Origin: Marinicella sediminis
GTDB taxonomy: Bacteria > Pseudomonadota > Gammaproteobacteria > Xanthomonadales > Marinicellaceae
Direction: 5' to 3'
Assembly (NCBI RefSeq): GCF_002000055.1
Contig: NZ_MVBD01000014.1
Location: 1-64,000, forward strand
Length of the DNA: 64,000 nt
Shown here in pieces: positions 9,039-17,468 of this stretch (positions within the stretch are counted from its first letter, which is position 1; each line of letters begins with the position of its first letter). Position numbers and translations under genes: made by a program. The notes under the pieces were generated by a model. It was not told the origin of the DNA and searched no databases. It was given only the letters and a program-made list of their open reading frames with translations.

Positions 9039-9539
9039 TCAACGGCTGTTCAGATCCAGCACCTGTAAACTCACCATTTTGCCGTTATGGGTTTGCTGCG
9101 CCATTTCCTCAAACCCAAACCGTTGATGAAAACGTGCCGAGGGGCGGTTTGGGGGGTGCAGGTTGTATTCACAGGCCAACTGAACAATGCCCTCATGCTG
9201 TGCTGCCTGACACAGGTCCTGGTATAACTGAACACCCAACCCTTTGCCGGCCTGATTGCTGTTGATGACGATGCGGTCTATGTACCAGAAATCAGTCAAT
9301 TGGGTGCTGAACCAGCGGTAATTGTCACTGGCATAATCAGCACCGGCCGGTAATACCAATAAGAAGCCAACAGGGACGTCAGGTTCCTCACAGATCACCC
9401 GATGGTAACAAGCCTGCTGATCCAGGTACACCAATTGCTGGTGATTCAGAGGACTGGTCCAGCGAACTTCCGCATCATTGAGGCTCAGAATCAAAGACAG
9501 GTCTGATGCGATCGCTGGCCGGATCACCACATCACTCAT
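9039..9539 (-). CDS. GNAT family N-acetyltransferase
   Basis: A 166-residue acetyltransferase. It has the usual GNAT layout: N-terminal VIRPAIASDLSLILSLNDAE, a strand WYIDRIVINSNQAGKGLGVQLYQDLCQAA containing the acetyl-CoA loop (Q/RxxGxG/A as QAGKGLG), and a late segment CEYNLHPPNRPSARFHQRFGFEEM. The substrate is not predictable. The ATG at 9539 follows a TTG. The gene overlaps the last 8 bases of the SDR gene upstream, so they are probably cotranscribed. Confidence 0.9.
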   Translation of the reverse strand: MSDVVIRPAIASDLSLILSLNDAEVRWTSPLNHQQLVYLDQQACYHRVICEEPDVPVGFLLVLPAGADYASDNYRWFSTQLTDFWYIDRIVINSNQAGKGLGVQLYQDLCQAAQHEGIVQLACEYNLHPPNRPSARFHQRFGFEEMAQQTHNGKMVSLQVLDLNSR

Positions 9540-10359
9540 CAAGGTACAGATCGCGCATCAATTCTGTGGCGTCAGGAGCAAATTTATAGCGCTCAAAATC
9601 GTTGACACCCTGAGCCCTGAGGATGGCTTCATCCACCCAACTTTGCCCTGAAAATGACAGGTCATTGCTGTTGATGATGGCCAGAGCTGCCTCCGCCATG
9701 ATCAACGGGGTCCTTGATTGCTGCATGATTTTTTCATCCAGGGCATATTGAACCGCCGCGGTGGCGATGGCCGTTTGAGGCCAGAGGGTAGAAGCCGATA
9801 CCCCATCATCACGCAGCTCTTCGGCCAAACCGAGGGTCAGCAGCGTCATGCCATATTTGGACAAAGTGTAAGGAATGAACGGCTTGAGCCAATGCTTTTT
9901 CAGGTTCAGCGGCGGTGAAAGGCTGATGATGTGCGCCTGATCACTCTTTTTCAAATGTGGAATAGCGGCCTGTGCACAAACCAGTGACCCCCGTGTGTTG
10001 ATCTCATGAATCAAATCAAAGCGCTTGACCGAAGTGTCCTGCAAACGGGTCAGCGAAATGGCACTGGCATTGTTGACCAGCACATCCAGTCCACCAAATT
10101 GTCTCACCGTCTGCTCCATGGCCTCCTGCACCCGGTCTTCATCACGCACATCAAGCTGAATAGCCAGGGCTTGACCGCCCGCGGCTTCCACCTCCTCGGC
10201 CACGCTGTGAATGGTACCTGGCAATTTGGCATGGGGTTCAGCGGTTTTTGCAGCAATCACCACATTCGCACCTGCAGCGCCACACAGCAGGGCTATTTCC
10301 CGGCCAATGCCCCGGCTGGCACCAGTGATGAAAATGGTTCTGTTTTTGAGTGATGACAC
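9532..10359 (-). CDS. SDR family oxidoreductase (HSDL2-like)
   Basis: A 275-residue short-chain dehydrogenase. The cofactor motif is ITGASRGIGREIALLCGAAG near the N-terminus, followed by LVNNAS, a segment IISLSPP carrying the catalytic Ser position, and the active-site pair YTLSKYG (Tyr-x3-Lys). The SPPLNLKKHWL and HAKLPGTIHSVAEEVEAAGG segments resemble the hydroxysteroid dehydrogenase-like 2 subgroup, whose substrates are poorly known. It is upstream of and overlaps the GNAT gene. Confidence 0.9.
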   Translation of the reverse strand: MSSLKNRTIFITGASRGIGREIALLCGAAGANVVIAAKTAEPHAKLPGTIHSVAEEVEAAGGQALAIQLDVRDEDRVQEAMEQTVRQFGGLDVLVNNASAISLTRLQDTSVKRFDLIHEINTRGSLVCAQAAIPHLKKSDQAHIISLSPPLNLKKHWLKPFIPYTLSKYGMTLLTLGLAEELRDDGVSASTLWPQTAIATAAVQYALDEKIMQQSRTPLIMAEAALAIINSNDLSFSGQSWVDEAILRAQGVNDFERYKFAPDATELMRDLYLDE

Positions 10360-10622
10360 AATGCCTCCTGATGATGAAAGTTATGAAACCAATATCATAC
10401 CTGTTTTGATCTGTTGGGGGGAGGTTGGTGCCATTGAACGGTGGGTTTTATCAGGGGGTCAGCATCCTGTTGCGGTTTATTTCAACCGCTGGTAAGTGCT
10501 GCCCTTCAGCCGGGTCATGTACTGATCGCTGATCAGTTTTATTCATCCCCGACGACTGACTTCAGTCTTCAAGTCAGCTTTTGATGAACCCGAGCCGCTA
10601 ACACGGTCAGGCCAACGCCCTT

Positions 10623-10841
10623 CTAATGCCAGCCGACACGCCACTGACTGTTGTCTTTGAGCTGCTGCCAGTCAATTTTAAACAGTTTGTGGGTGAGGAT
10701 GGCTTCAATCTGACAAAACACGGGCTTACCCTTGGCATTGAGCTCGGCATTGACCACCATGAAATGTCGTTCTTTGAAGTCGGGAGTGAGTGAAGTCCAT
10801 TTGCTGTTGAGTAGCTTTCTTGGATTGATTTTCTGTTGCAT
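10623..10841 (-). CDS. TIGR02450 family Trp-rich small protein
   Basis: A 72-residue protein starting MQQKINPRKLLNSKWTSLTP and ending QLKDNSQWRVGWH. The placement of tryptophans (KWT, IDWQQL, QWRVGW) matches the small Trp-rich family TIGR02450, whose function is unknown. The ATG at 10841 is used because GAGGTG lies 5-6 bases upstream; the ten extra codons of a longer frame are not conserved in style. It stands alone between two intergenic stretches. Confidence 0.8.
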   Translation of the reverse strand: MQQKINPRKLLNSKWTSLTPDFKERHFMVVNAELNAKGKPVFCQIEAILTHKLFKIDWQQLKDNSQWRVGWH

Positions 10842-11304
10842 AAAGCACCTCATGTGATGAGCATTAAACACACAATCATTTCAGGGCTTTGAGCCATGGT
10901 TGGCCACTTCAGGATGACCACCTTGCTGAACAGTTGATCGAAATAACCAACCAAACCCCCTGAAAGTCATTCGAAACCTCACTCAATATCATAGGGTTTC
11001 AAGCCACATAATTCCAGCAGAAAATCAGCCATTGCATGTTCCTGAAAAAATCACCCGGTCCGGAGAAACCGGTTGTCAGGCGAGGCTGTGTTATCATGAC
11101 TTATTTATCCACATCAATTCCATGAATCCATTGGAAAGGCTCCTGACTGTTCACAAGCAAACCATTCAGCTGTTCGGTTTGTTGACGGGTGCACTCACCT
11201 CTCCCATAACTTCGCAACTCATCATCAACTTTTATGCCTTGGTTTTTTACAGTTAAGACCATTCACTGCCCTGAATTTCACAGTCGCTTTGTTACATTGA
11301 CCCG
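10842..11304. other. intergenic stretch without a supported gene
   Basis: About 460 bases between the Trp-rich small protein and the secreted esterase. A single perfect DnaA box TTATCCACA lies at 11105-11113. A 74-codon frame at 11032-11256 has no ribosome site and no recognisable protein features. Nothing else is seen. Confidence 0.5.
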
Positions 11305-12198
11305 ATGATTGTTTTCACCTCTATTTGGTTTAGGGCCCTGATGACCATGCTGTTGTGGATTGGTCTGACATGGTGTCATTCAATACAAGCCAATGGGCTG
11401 GCACTGTGGCCATTGAACACCAGTCTGAAAATCTCCCATCCGATTGAATCAAGCAAAAACATCCGCTATGGTCCGCTCAAACATCAGAAGTTGAATGTCT
11501 ATGGCCAGAATGCGGATACCATTAAACCTGTGGTGATGTTTATTTATGGTGGCGGTTGGAACAAAGGCAAAAAAAATCACTACCATTTTGTTGCTGATGC
11601 CCTGGTCAGGCGCGGTTACCTGGTGGTCATCGCCGATTACATCAAATTTCCGGAAGGCCGCTTTCCGACATTCATTGAAGACATCGCCCAGGCGGTGGCC
11701 TGGACCAAAACCCACATTGCACAGTATGGCGGAGATCCAGAGCAGCTGTTTCTGACGGGTCACTCGGCAGGCGCCCATACCGGCGCACTGCTGATCAGTG
11801 ATGCCAGTTACCTGAATGCGGTTGGTCTGCAACCCACAGACATCATGGGATTTGCCGGTCTGGCGGGCCCTTACAACTTCACCCCGGAGTATCACCGCTT
11901 CGTCAAAACATTTGGTCAGGCCAATTTTAAGCGCATGAAAGTCAATAACCACGTCAATGGCGATGAACCACCGGTGCTGTTGTTACACAGCCGCAATGAC
12001 CGGGTGGTAGGCCAATTCAATTTCGACACCTTCAGAAACCAACTTCAGGCTCGGGGTGGCCAGGTGAAAGCGGTGTTGTTTGATGATCCGGGCCATGTCG
12101 GCATGGTCATGAAAATTCACCCGTGGTTTGCCGATGATGTCAATCTGACAGATCACATGGATGACTTTTTCCAAAGCCTGATGAACAAGGCACCATAA
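11305..12198 (+). CDS. secreted alpha/beta hydrolase (esterase/lipase type)
   Basis: A 297-residue alpha/beta hydrolase with an N-terminal signal peptide (hydrophobic core ALMTMLLWIGLTWCHSIQANG). The oxyanion-hole region is VMFIYGGGWNKGKKNHYHF, the nucleophile elbow is TGHSAGAHTGALL (Ser), the acid lies in LHSRNDRVV and the histidine in DDPGHVGMV. This order and the GGGW motif fit the hormone-sensitive-lipase / BD-FAE-like esterases. No strong ribosome site precedes the ATG at 11305; an in-frame ATG at 11341 is a possible alternative that would shorten the signal peptide. Confidence 0.85.
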   Translation: MIVFTSIWFRALMTMLLWIGLTWCHSIQANGLALWPLNTSLKISHPIESSKNIRYGPLKHQKLNVYGQNADTIKPVVMFIYGGGWNKGKKNHYHFVADALVRRGYLVVIADYIKFPEGRFPTFIEDIAQAVAWTKTHIAQYGGDPEQLFLTGHSAGAHTGALLISDASYLNAVGLQPTDIMGFAGLAGPYNFTPEYHRFVKTFGQANFKRMKVNNHVNGDEPPVLLLHSRNDRVVGQFNFDTFRNQLQARGGQVKAVLFDDPGHVGMVMKIHPWFADDVNLTDHMDDFFQSLMNKAP

Positions 12199-12252
12199 AA
12201 TCGTGCTGACCAGACCCAGGTCATTATTCGGTCACAATTTGACTGATTTGCC

Positions 12253-13359
12253 TCACTGATTTGGCAACGTCAGATCAAAACCATTGTCAAAAATCAAATC
12301 GTTCACCCGTGCCCTGAAGTCGGCCGCGATGGGAACGGTTTGTTCCAATGATCTGGCGTTGTCACGTTCATCTTCTGTGCCAGTTGGCAAATTATTGAAC
12401 AACACATCCGGATTGGAGAAATAGGGTCTTCTGGTACAGCCACTGCCACATTGGGCAGAATAAGACAACACCGTCCGGTATGAGCCATTGTGGTAGTGCC
12501 CATATGACCAGGGGAAAGACGCATTGGCCGGTGGGGTATTGCTGTTTTCCGGGTTGTGTTGCAGCCCAAGATTGTGACCAAATTCATGGGCGAATGACAA
12601 ATTACCCACCGCACAGCCCCTGGCTGTAACCTGGAAGGCAAAACTTTCAAAACCCGGGCCCGGAGTGTTCATGACGTAACCACGGCCACAAGAACCACCG
12701 ATGTTGTTGGCCAGCAAGGAAACCAAATCTGCCCCCACTGAGTCCCTGATCGCAGCCACAGTGGGGTCAGCCCTGACCCAGTTGAGGTCATCTGATGAAC
12801 TGCCTGAATCATTGTAAGCAACCAGCTGAGCCCGAACCAACACACCTTCAGCATCAACCCCACTGTTGGAAAAAGACAGGTTCATGGCATCCACCGCAGC
12901 CTGTGCGGTGGCCTGAATACCGGCATCACCACCTGACGCATCTCTGGCCTCAGGCGTGTATACCACAAGTACATCAAATGAATCAGTGATGCCTCTGGTT
13001 GAAGTTGCCTCCGGCTGTGCAGCCGATACCGCTACATTAACCGGAACATCACCATCACACTCATGAAATGCTGCTGACTGCAAAGCAGCCACCCGCAACT
13101 GGCCCTCCCCGCTGGGAGATAACTCATAAACCGTGGACTTGGAATACAAAGCGCCGGCATAAAAACCATTCACCGCACTGATGATGAGCTGTTCTTCAGG
13201 TTGACCTTTTAAATGCCCGGACCAACTGTAACGCTGATCGCTGCGGATTTTCAAATCTTCGAACACCACCGTCACCAATACACCATCCGGTAATGTCACA
13301 TCAAACTCTGCCACCCGGTTTGTCAATAACTGGTGATTCAGCTCAACCAGTGAAGCCAC
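12253..13359 (-). CDS. zinc metalloprotease (M12-like), body separated from its signal peptide by a stop codon
   Basis: A 368-codon frame encoding a reprolysin-type metallopeptidase: FDVLVVYTPEARDASGG, then SFAHEFGHNLGLQHNPEN, which is the extended zinc site HExxHxxGxxH, and SYSAQCGSGCTRR. The C-terminus carries DLIFDNGFD, close to the IFxNGFE motif of the giant secreted protein at 28135. The first usable start is a GTG at 13359, directly after an in-frame TAA (13360-13362). Upstream of that stop the same frame encodes a proper signal peptide (13363-13473). As it stands the product lacks an export signal, so the gene is probably inactivated by one nonsense change, unless the stop is read through or is a sequencing error. 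Confidence 0.82.
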   Translation of the reverse strand: MASLVELNHQLLTNRVAEFDVTLPDGVLVTVVFEDLKIRSDQRYSWSGHLKGQPEEQLIISAVNGFYAGALYSKSTVYELSPSGEGQLRVAALQSAAFHECDGDVPVNVAVSAAQPEATSTRGITDSFDVLVVYTPEARDASGGDAGIQATAQAAVDAMNLSFSNSGVDAEGVLVRAQLVAYNDSGSSSDDLNWVRADPTVAAIRDSVGADLVSLLANNIGGSCGRGYVMNTPGPGFESFAFQVTARGCAVGNLSFAHEFGHNLGLQHNPENSNTPPANASFPWSYGHYHNGSYRTVLSYSAQCGSGCTRRPYFSNPDVLFNNLPTGTEDERDNARSLEQTVPIAADFRARVNDLIFDNGFDLTLPNQ

Positions 13360-13362
13360 TTA

Positions 13363-13473
13363 TTCAGTGGGGCTCAAGGAGCGGGAATCAACTGGAATAA
13401 TCTTGCCAAACAGTTGCTCTGCGATGACCGCCGGTGTGGCACCCATCAATATCATCAACATCATTTTTTTCAT
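13363..13473 (-). pseudogene. signal-peptide portion of the metalloprotease, cut off by TAA
   Basis: Thirty-seven codons from the ATG at 13473 read MKKMMLMILMGATPAVIAEQ and continue to SRSLSPTE, then TAA, exactly in frame with the protease body. The first 18 residues form a typical signal peptide ending AVIA. A change of one base in the TAA (to CAA, GAA or AAA) would restore one open frame of about 406 codons. Confidence 0.8.
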
Positions 13474-13706
13474 GCTTGTTTCATCTGATACCTGATTGTC
13501 TCAGCCAGCCTTGGTCAAAGCATGCAGACTGTTTCATCAGTGACTTGGTCAAATAAAACCCCATTATGCGAGGTAAATGGTTCGTTGAACAGCGGTTTTC
13601 AGCAAAATCACATGATTCAAAGCAGAACGCTCAACGCAAACCCCCTTTGGTTCACGGAAACAACCCGACAGGTGGCCGTTTTTTATATCAGGTCAACAAT
13701 GATGCC

Positions 13707-13735
13707 TTGTTTTTTCCCTGTATGTTCCCTATAAT
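13707..13735 (+). promoter_or_regulatory. promoter of the LexA/radical SAM cassette, probably leaderless
   Basis: TTGTTT (13707-13712), a 17-base spacer and a perfect TATAAT (13730-13735). Transcription would begin about 7 bases later, at the ATG of the lexA-like gene (13743). No Shine-Dalgarno sequence precedes that ATG. Confidence 0.65.
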
Positions 13736-13742
13736 CAAACAC

Positions 13743-14363
13743 ATGTTGACCACCCGCGAACAAGACACCCTGGCGTTCATTGAACGTTACCTCAGGGAAC
13801 ATCAGAAGCCGCCCCGTCTGGTAGACATTGGCGAAGGCCTGGACATCAAAGCCATGGCCCACATTTCCCGCCTGCTAAAGGCACTGGAACAGAAAGGCTA
13901 TATTCAGCGCAGCCGTGCCAACCGTGGTATTCATTTATTAAAAACCAGTGACCAACCATTGACTGGCCTGAGCATCAGTATGGAGCCCGGTGAATTGCCC
14001 GTGCTGGGCCGCATTGCAGCGGGTTCTCCGATCGAAGCAGTCAGTGATGATGAAAGCATCGACATCAATGCCATGCTTGCCGGTCAGGATCATTTTGTGC
14101 TTAAGGTTGAGGGCCAATCGATGCAGGATGTGGGCATCATGGATCAGGATTGGGTGGTGATCCGGGCCTGCCAGACGGCGCGAAATCATGAGATTGTGGC
14201 GGTGATGATCAATGGCTGGGAAACCACCCTGAAACGCATACAATACATCGATGAGCAAACCATCCGTCTGATTCCCGAAAACAGCACCATGGATGCGATG
14301 GAGTACCACCCGGATCAGCTGGCCATTCAGGGCGTTCTGGTGGGGCAGTTCCGCCGTTACTGA
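13743..14363 (+). CDS. LexA-like SOS repressor
   Basis: A 206-residue LexA-family repressor-protease. The winged helix at residues 1-65 starts LTTREQDTLAFIERYLREHQ and has SRLLKALEQKGYIQ; the recognition-helix region (GLDIKAMAHI) differs from the usual RSPNAAEEHL, so the operator is probably different from the E. coli box. The self-cleavage site is A93-G94 in LGRIAAGSPIE, the catalytic Ser is S126 (VEGQSMQDVGI) and the Lys is K164 (TTLKRIQ). The ATG at 13743 is chosen from family alignment; the frame stays open upstream to 13566. The stop overlaps the next start (TGATG), linking it to the radical SAM gene. Confidence 0.92.
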   Translation: MLTTREQDTLAFIERYLREHQKPPRLVDIGEGLDIKAMAHISRLLKALEQKGYIQRSRANRGIHLLKTSDQPLTGLSISMEPGELPVLGRIAAGSPIEAVSDDESIDINAMLAGQDHFVLKVEGQSMQDVGIMDQDWVVIRACQTARNHEIVAVMINGWETTLKRIQYIDEQTIRLIPENSTMDAMEYHPDQLAIQGVLVGQFRRY

Positions 14364-15652
14364 TGAAACTGATTGATAAACTTGCGGTATTGGCCGATGC
14401 TGCCAAATACGATGCTTCTTGCGCCTCCAGTGGAACCAGCCACAGAAACTCCCTGGATGGCAAAGGCATCGGCTCAGCCGGCGGCACAGGGATTTGTCAC
14501 AGCTACACACCAGATGGCCGTTGTGTGTCTCTGCTGAAAATCCTGCTGACCAACTTTTGTATTTATGAATGCAGTTACTGTGTCAACCGGGCATCCAGTC
14601 AGGTACGTAAAGCACGATTCAGTGTCGCTGAAGTGGTGAAACTGACATTGGATTTCTACCGCCGCAATTACATCGAAGGGTTGTTCCTCTCATCCGGTAT
14701 CATCAACAACGAAGATTACACCATGGAACAACTGATCCTGGTGGCCAAAGACCTGCGCCTGAAACATGGTTTTCGTGGCTACATCCACCTGAAAACCATT
14801 CCGGACGCTTCACCTGAGTTGCTTAAAGAAGCCGGGCGCTATGCCGACCGCCTGAGCATCAACATTGAATTGCCGACGCAGCAGAGCCTACAGAAACTGG
14901 CCCCGGAAAAAAGCCTGCAAGGCATCACCAGTACCATGTCACGGCTCAAATCAGGCATTGAAGAGGCCAAAGAACAACACAAAAACCACACCCGGATCAG
15001 CAACCAAAAGACCCGCAGCCGGCTGGTGTTTGCGCCGGCAGGCCAGAGCTCTCAAATGATCATCGGTGCCGATGATTCCACCGATGGCACCATCCTCAAA
15101 ACCACCGACCGGCTGTACAGCCGTTATCGCATGCGGCGGGTGTACTATTCGGCCTTCAGCCCGATACCGGATGCTTCATCGGCACTGCCCCTGCAGGCTC
15201 CACCATTGGTGCGGGAACACCGCTTGTATCAGGCGGACTGGTTGTTGCGGTTTTATGGCTTCCGTACCGATGAAATCGTGCCCACACAAGGCACTGATGC
15301 CGGCATGCTGGACCTGCACATTGACCCCAAACTGGCCTGGGCGATCCGCCACCGTGACTGGTTCCCGGTGAACATCAACCGGGCACCGCTGGAATTGCTG
15401 TTGCGGGTGCCCGGTATTGGTGCGCGCACCGCGTACAAAATCACCACGGTGAGAAAACACCGTCTGCTGAGGCTGGCTGATCTGCAAAAACTGAGGGTTC
15501 CTTTGAAAAAATGCCGGCCTTTTATCGAAACCCTGGACCACACCCCAAACAGCCAATTGCTCGAACATGACAACCTCAGGGCACAGTTTGTACCACCGGT
15601 CCAGCAGGAGCTCGCCTTGTTCCAGTCCACTGCATCGATGGTGTTTTCATGA
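14363..15652 (+). CDS. putative DNA modification/repair radical SAM protein (TIGR03916)
   Basis: A 429-residue radical SAM enzyme. The iron-sulfur site is C66-x3-C70-x2-C73 in NFCIYECSYCVNR, and the conserved segments GLFLSSGI, LRLKHGFRGYIHLKTIP and RLSINIELPT follow. Near the C-terminus a helix-hairpin-helix DNA-binding motif is visible (NRAPLELLLRVPGIGARTAYKI). This matches the family usually found next to a DUF4130/uracil-DNA glycosylase protein and thought, without direct proof known to me, to act on DNA. It overlaps lexA at its start and the DUF4130 gene at its end (ATGA), so all three are translated together. Confidence 0.93.
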   Translation: MKLIDKLAVLADAAKYDASCASSGTSHRNSLDGKGIGSAGGTGICHSYTPDGRCVSLLKILLTNFCIYECSYCVNRASSQVRKARFSVAEVVKLTLDFYRRNYIEGLFLSSGIINNEDYTMEQLILVAKDLRLKHGFRGYIHLKTIPDASPELLKEAGRYADRLSINIELPTQQSLQKLAPEKSLQGITSTMSRLKSGIEEAKEQHKNHTRISNQKTRSRLVFAPAGQSSQMIIGADDSTDGTILKTTDRLYSRYRMRRVYYSAFSPIPDASSALPLQAPPLVREHRLYQADWLLRFYGFRTDEIVPTQGTDAGMLDLHIDPKLAWAIRHRDWFPVNINRAPLELLLRVPGIGARTAYKITTVRKHRLLRLADLQKLRVPLKKCRPFIETLDHTPNSQLLEHDNLRAQFVPPVQQELALFQSTASMVFS

Positions 15653-16536
15653 ACATCGACGGCGTGAGGGATTTCAAAACCTGGCGACAACACGCCAGGG
15701 ATTTACTCAGGCAGCAGGTCCATCCGACGACCATCAACTGGGCTGGTGACCAACAGACTCAGCTGGCATTTGCCGAACCCATACAGATTCAGGAATCAAC
15801 CAGTGCTTACCCACCCACCAAAACCCAGGTCCCGGCCAACTTTCTGAAGCTGGCCCGGGCTGCTGCCTGTTACCGCGACGATGACCGCTGGGCTTTGCTC
15901 TACAGCCTGTTGTGGCGCCTGACCCATGATGAGCCGCACTTGCTGCACCTGATCACTGATCCTGAAGTCCGTCGCTTGCGCCACATGGCCCAGGCCGTGC
16001 GCCGGGATGCGCATAAAATGCATGCCTTTGTGCGCTTTAAAAAACAGCAGATTGACGGGCAGGACTGGTATGTTGCGTGGTTCGAACCCAACCACCTGAT
16101 TGTGCCTGACACGGCAGACTTTTTCATCCGCCGCTTCAACACCATGAACTGGTCCATCCTGACTCCGGATGCCTGTGCCCACTGGGATCAGCAACAACTG
16201 AAGTTAACCGAAGGCTGCGAAAAACCCACTGACATCGATTGCACTGGTGATGACATGGATGATTACTGGCGCCAGTACTATCGACACATCTTTAATCCGG
16301 CACGCTTGAAAACCCGGGCCATGCAAAGTGAAATGCCAAAGAAATACTGGCACAACCTGCCTGAAGCTGAACTGATCAATGAACTGACCCAGGGCTCAGG
16401 ACAACTGACCGAACAGATGCTGCGCAATGCCACCCGGCACCCCGATCACTTGCGCCAAAAATCAAAACGCCTGCGCGAACAACAGGACCGCATCAGAGCC
16501 AAAAATGAGATCCTCAATCATCCCATCACTGAATGA
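15649..16536 (+). CDS. DUF4130 domain DNA-metabolism protein (TIGR03915), without glycosylase domain
   Basis: A 295-residue protein matching the partner of the radical SAM repair protein. Family motifs include ALLYSLLWRLTHDEPHLL, VRRDAHKMHAFVRFK, YVAWFEPNHLIV, DFFIRRFNTMNWSILTPD and YYRHIFNPARLKTRAMQSEM followed by PKKYWHNLPEA. In many proteobacteria this domain is fused to a UdgX-type uracil-DNA glycosylase; here the protein stops after the DUF4130 part and a short basic coiled tail (LRQKSKRLREQQDRIRAK), and no glycosylase gene follows. It converges with the hydrolase gene, overlapping by 11 bases. Confidence 0.9.
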   Translation: MNIDGVRDFKTWRQHARDLLRQQVHPTTINWAGDQQTQLAFAEPIQIQESTSAYPPTKTQVPANFLKLARAAACYRDDDRWALLYSLLWRLTHDEPHLLHLITDPEVRRLRHMAQAVRRDAHKMHAFVRFKKQQIDGQDWYVAWFEPNHLIVPDTADFFIRRFNTMNWSILTPDACAHWDQQQLKLTEGCEKPTDIDCTGDDMDDYWRQYYRHIFNPARLKTRAMQSEMPKKYWHNLPEAELINELTQGSGQLTEQMLRNATRHPDHLRQKSKRLREQQDRIRAKNEILNHPITE

Positions 16537-17362
16537 ACTGCTGGCGCAGGTATTCAATAATCCTGGGAAATTGAGTCAGCACCGAAGCATGATCACCGGA
16601 CAAAGACCAATGTTCATAATCATGGCCAAACCGATGCTTTTTCAACCGTTCCATCACCAAATCAGACATCCGGGTTGACGGCCAGACCTCATCCTCCTGT
16701 GCTGATATCAGGATCACCGGTCCATTGATCCGTTCTACCGCAATCAACGCTGGATGATCATCACCAACATCCTCCAGCAAAACGGTGAATACCTGATGAA
16801 TATCCCCAGTCATTCTTGGCACCACAATATCTGGTGTGGCTTTGACAAACTGGACTTCCTCACCCAGGTACATCCAGGATGAATGTTTCATCTCATAAGT
16901 CAATCCGGGAAAACTCACATGAGACGGCACCAGGGCAATCACCGCACCAATGTCCTGATAACGACTGGCCAGATTCAACACCAGCTCACCACCTTTGGAA
17001 CCGCCAATCACTATGATTTTTTGGCCATCGATTTTTGCATTACCGGCGGTATCAACAATCAAAGCATGAATGGCATCAAGGGAAATACGGTCCAGTTGCT
17101 GTGAGGTGTTGGGCATACCAAAATAGCCCACCGCCAGAAAGGCAAAGCCGGCATTGATGAAATCATCCCTGACCGCTTTCCAGTGCTCACTGGCCCAGGC
17201 ATTACCGCCTTCACTGCCACCAAACCCGACCACCAAAGGCTGTTGGTCACCATCACCCAGATACAGTTGTGCATCCAGCTGCCCATGTCCTTTCGGTGGG
17301 TTGGCACGGATCATCATCACAGTCATCAAACCAAGCAGTGTCCAAATCAGTCTGTTATTCAT
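16526..17362 (-). CDS. secreted alpha/beta hydrolase with BAAT/acyl-CoA thioesterase C-terminal fold
   Basis: A 278-residue protein with a signal peptide (NNRLIWTLLGLMTVMMIRA). After PLVVGFGGSEGGN comes the nucleophile elbow VIGGSKGGELVLNLA, then VIALVPSHVSFPGL, ILISAQEDEVWPS (acid) and SGDHASVL (histidine). The GSKGGE elbow and overall order resemble the C-terminal domain of bile acid-CoA:amino acid N-acyltransferases and acyl-CoA thioesterases. A periplasmic or secreted esterase is likely; the substrate is unknown. The ATG at 17362 follows a TTG at 17365. Confidence 0.82.
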   Translation of the reverse strand: MNNRLIWTLLGLMTVMMIRANPPKGHGQLDAQLYLGDGDQQPLVVGFGGSEGGNAWASEHWKAVRDDFINAGFAFLAVGYFGMPNTSQQLDRISLDAIHALIVDTAGNAKIDGQKIIVIGGSKGGELVLNLASRYQDIGAVIALVPSHVSFPGLTYEMKHSSWMYLGEEVQFVKATPDIVVPRMTGDIHQVFTVLLEDVGDDHPALIAVERINGPVILISAQEDEVWPSTRMSDLVMERLKKHRFGHDYEHWSLSGDHASVLTQFPRIIEYLRQQFIQ

Positions 17363-17468
17363 CAATAGGTGTCTCCAGTCAGGTTTTAATCAATCTAATT
17401 AAACATACATTTTAGAACAACAGTATGTGGTTGTAACCTCCCGGAAGTGATGGTTTACCCAAAATTTT

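Noticed and set aside
11105-11113. DnaA box TTATCCACA as a possible replication origin
   Set aside because: Single copy with no cluster of boxes or AT-rich unwinding region; one more box lies inside a coding gene. Not enough for an origin, although atp and glm genes are often near oriC.
11032-11256. 74-codon frame before the esterase
   Set aside because: No ribosome site and no protein-like features.
13566-13742. N-terminal extension of the LexA-like protein
   Set aside because: Family alignment starts at 13743 and the promoter lies inside this extension.
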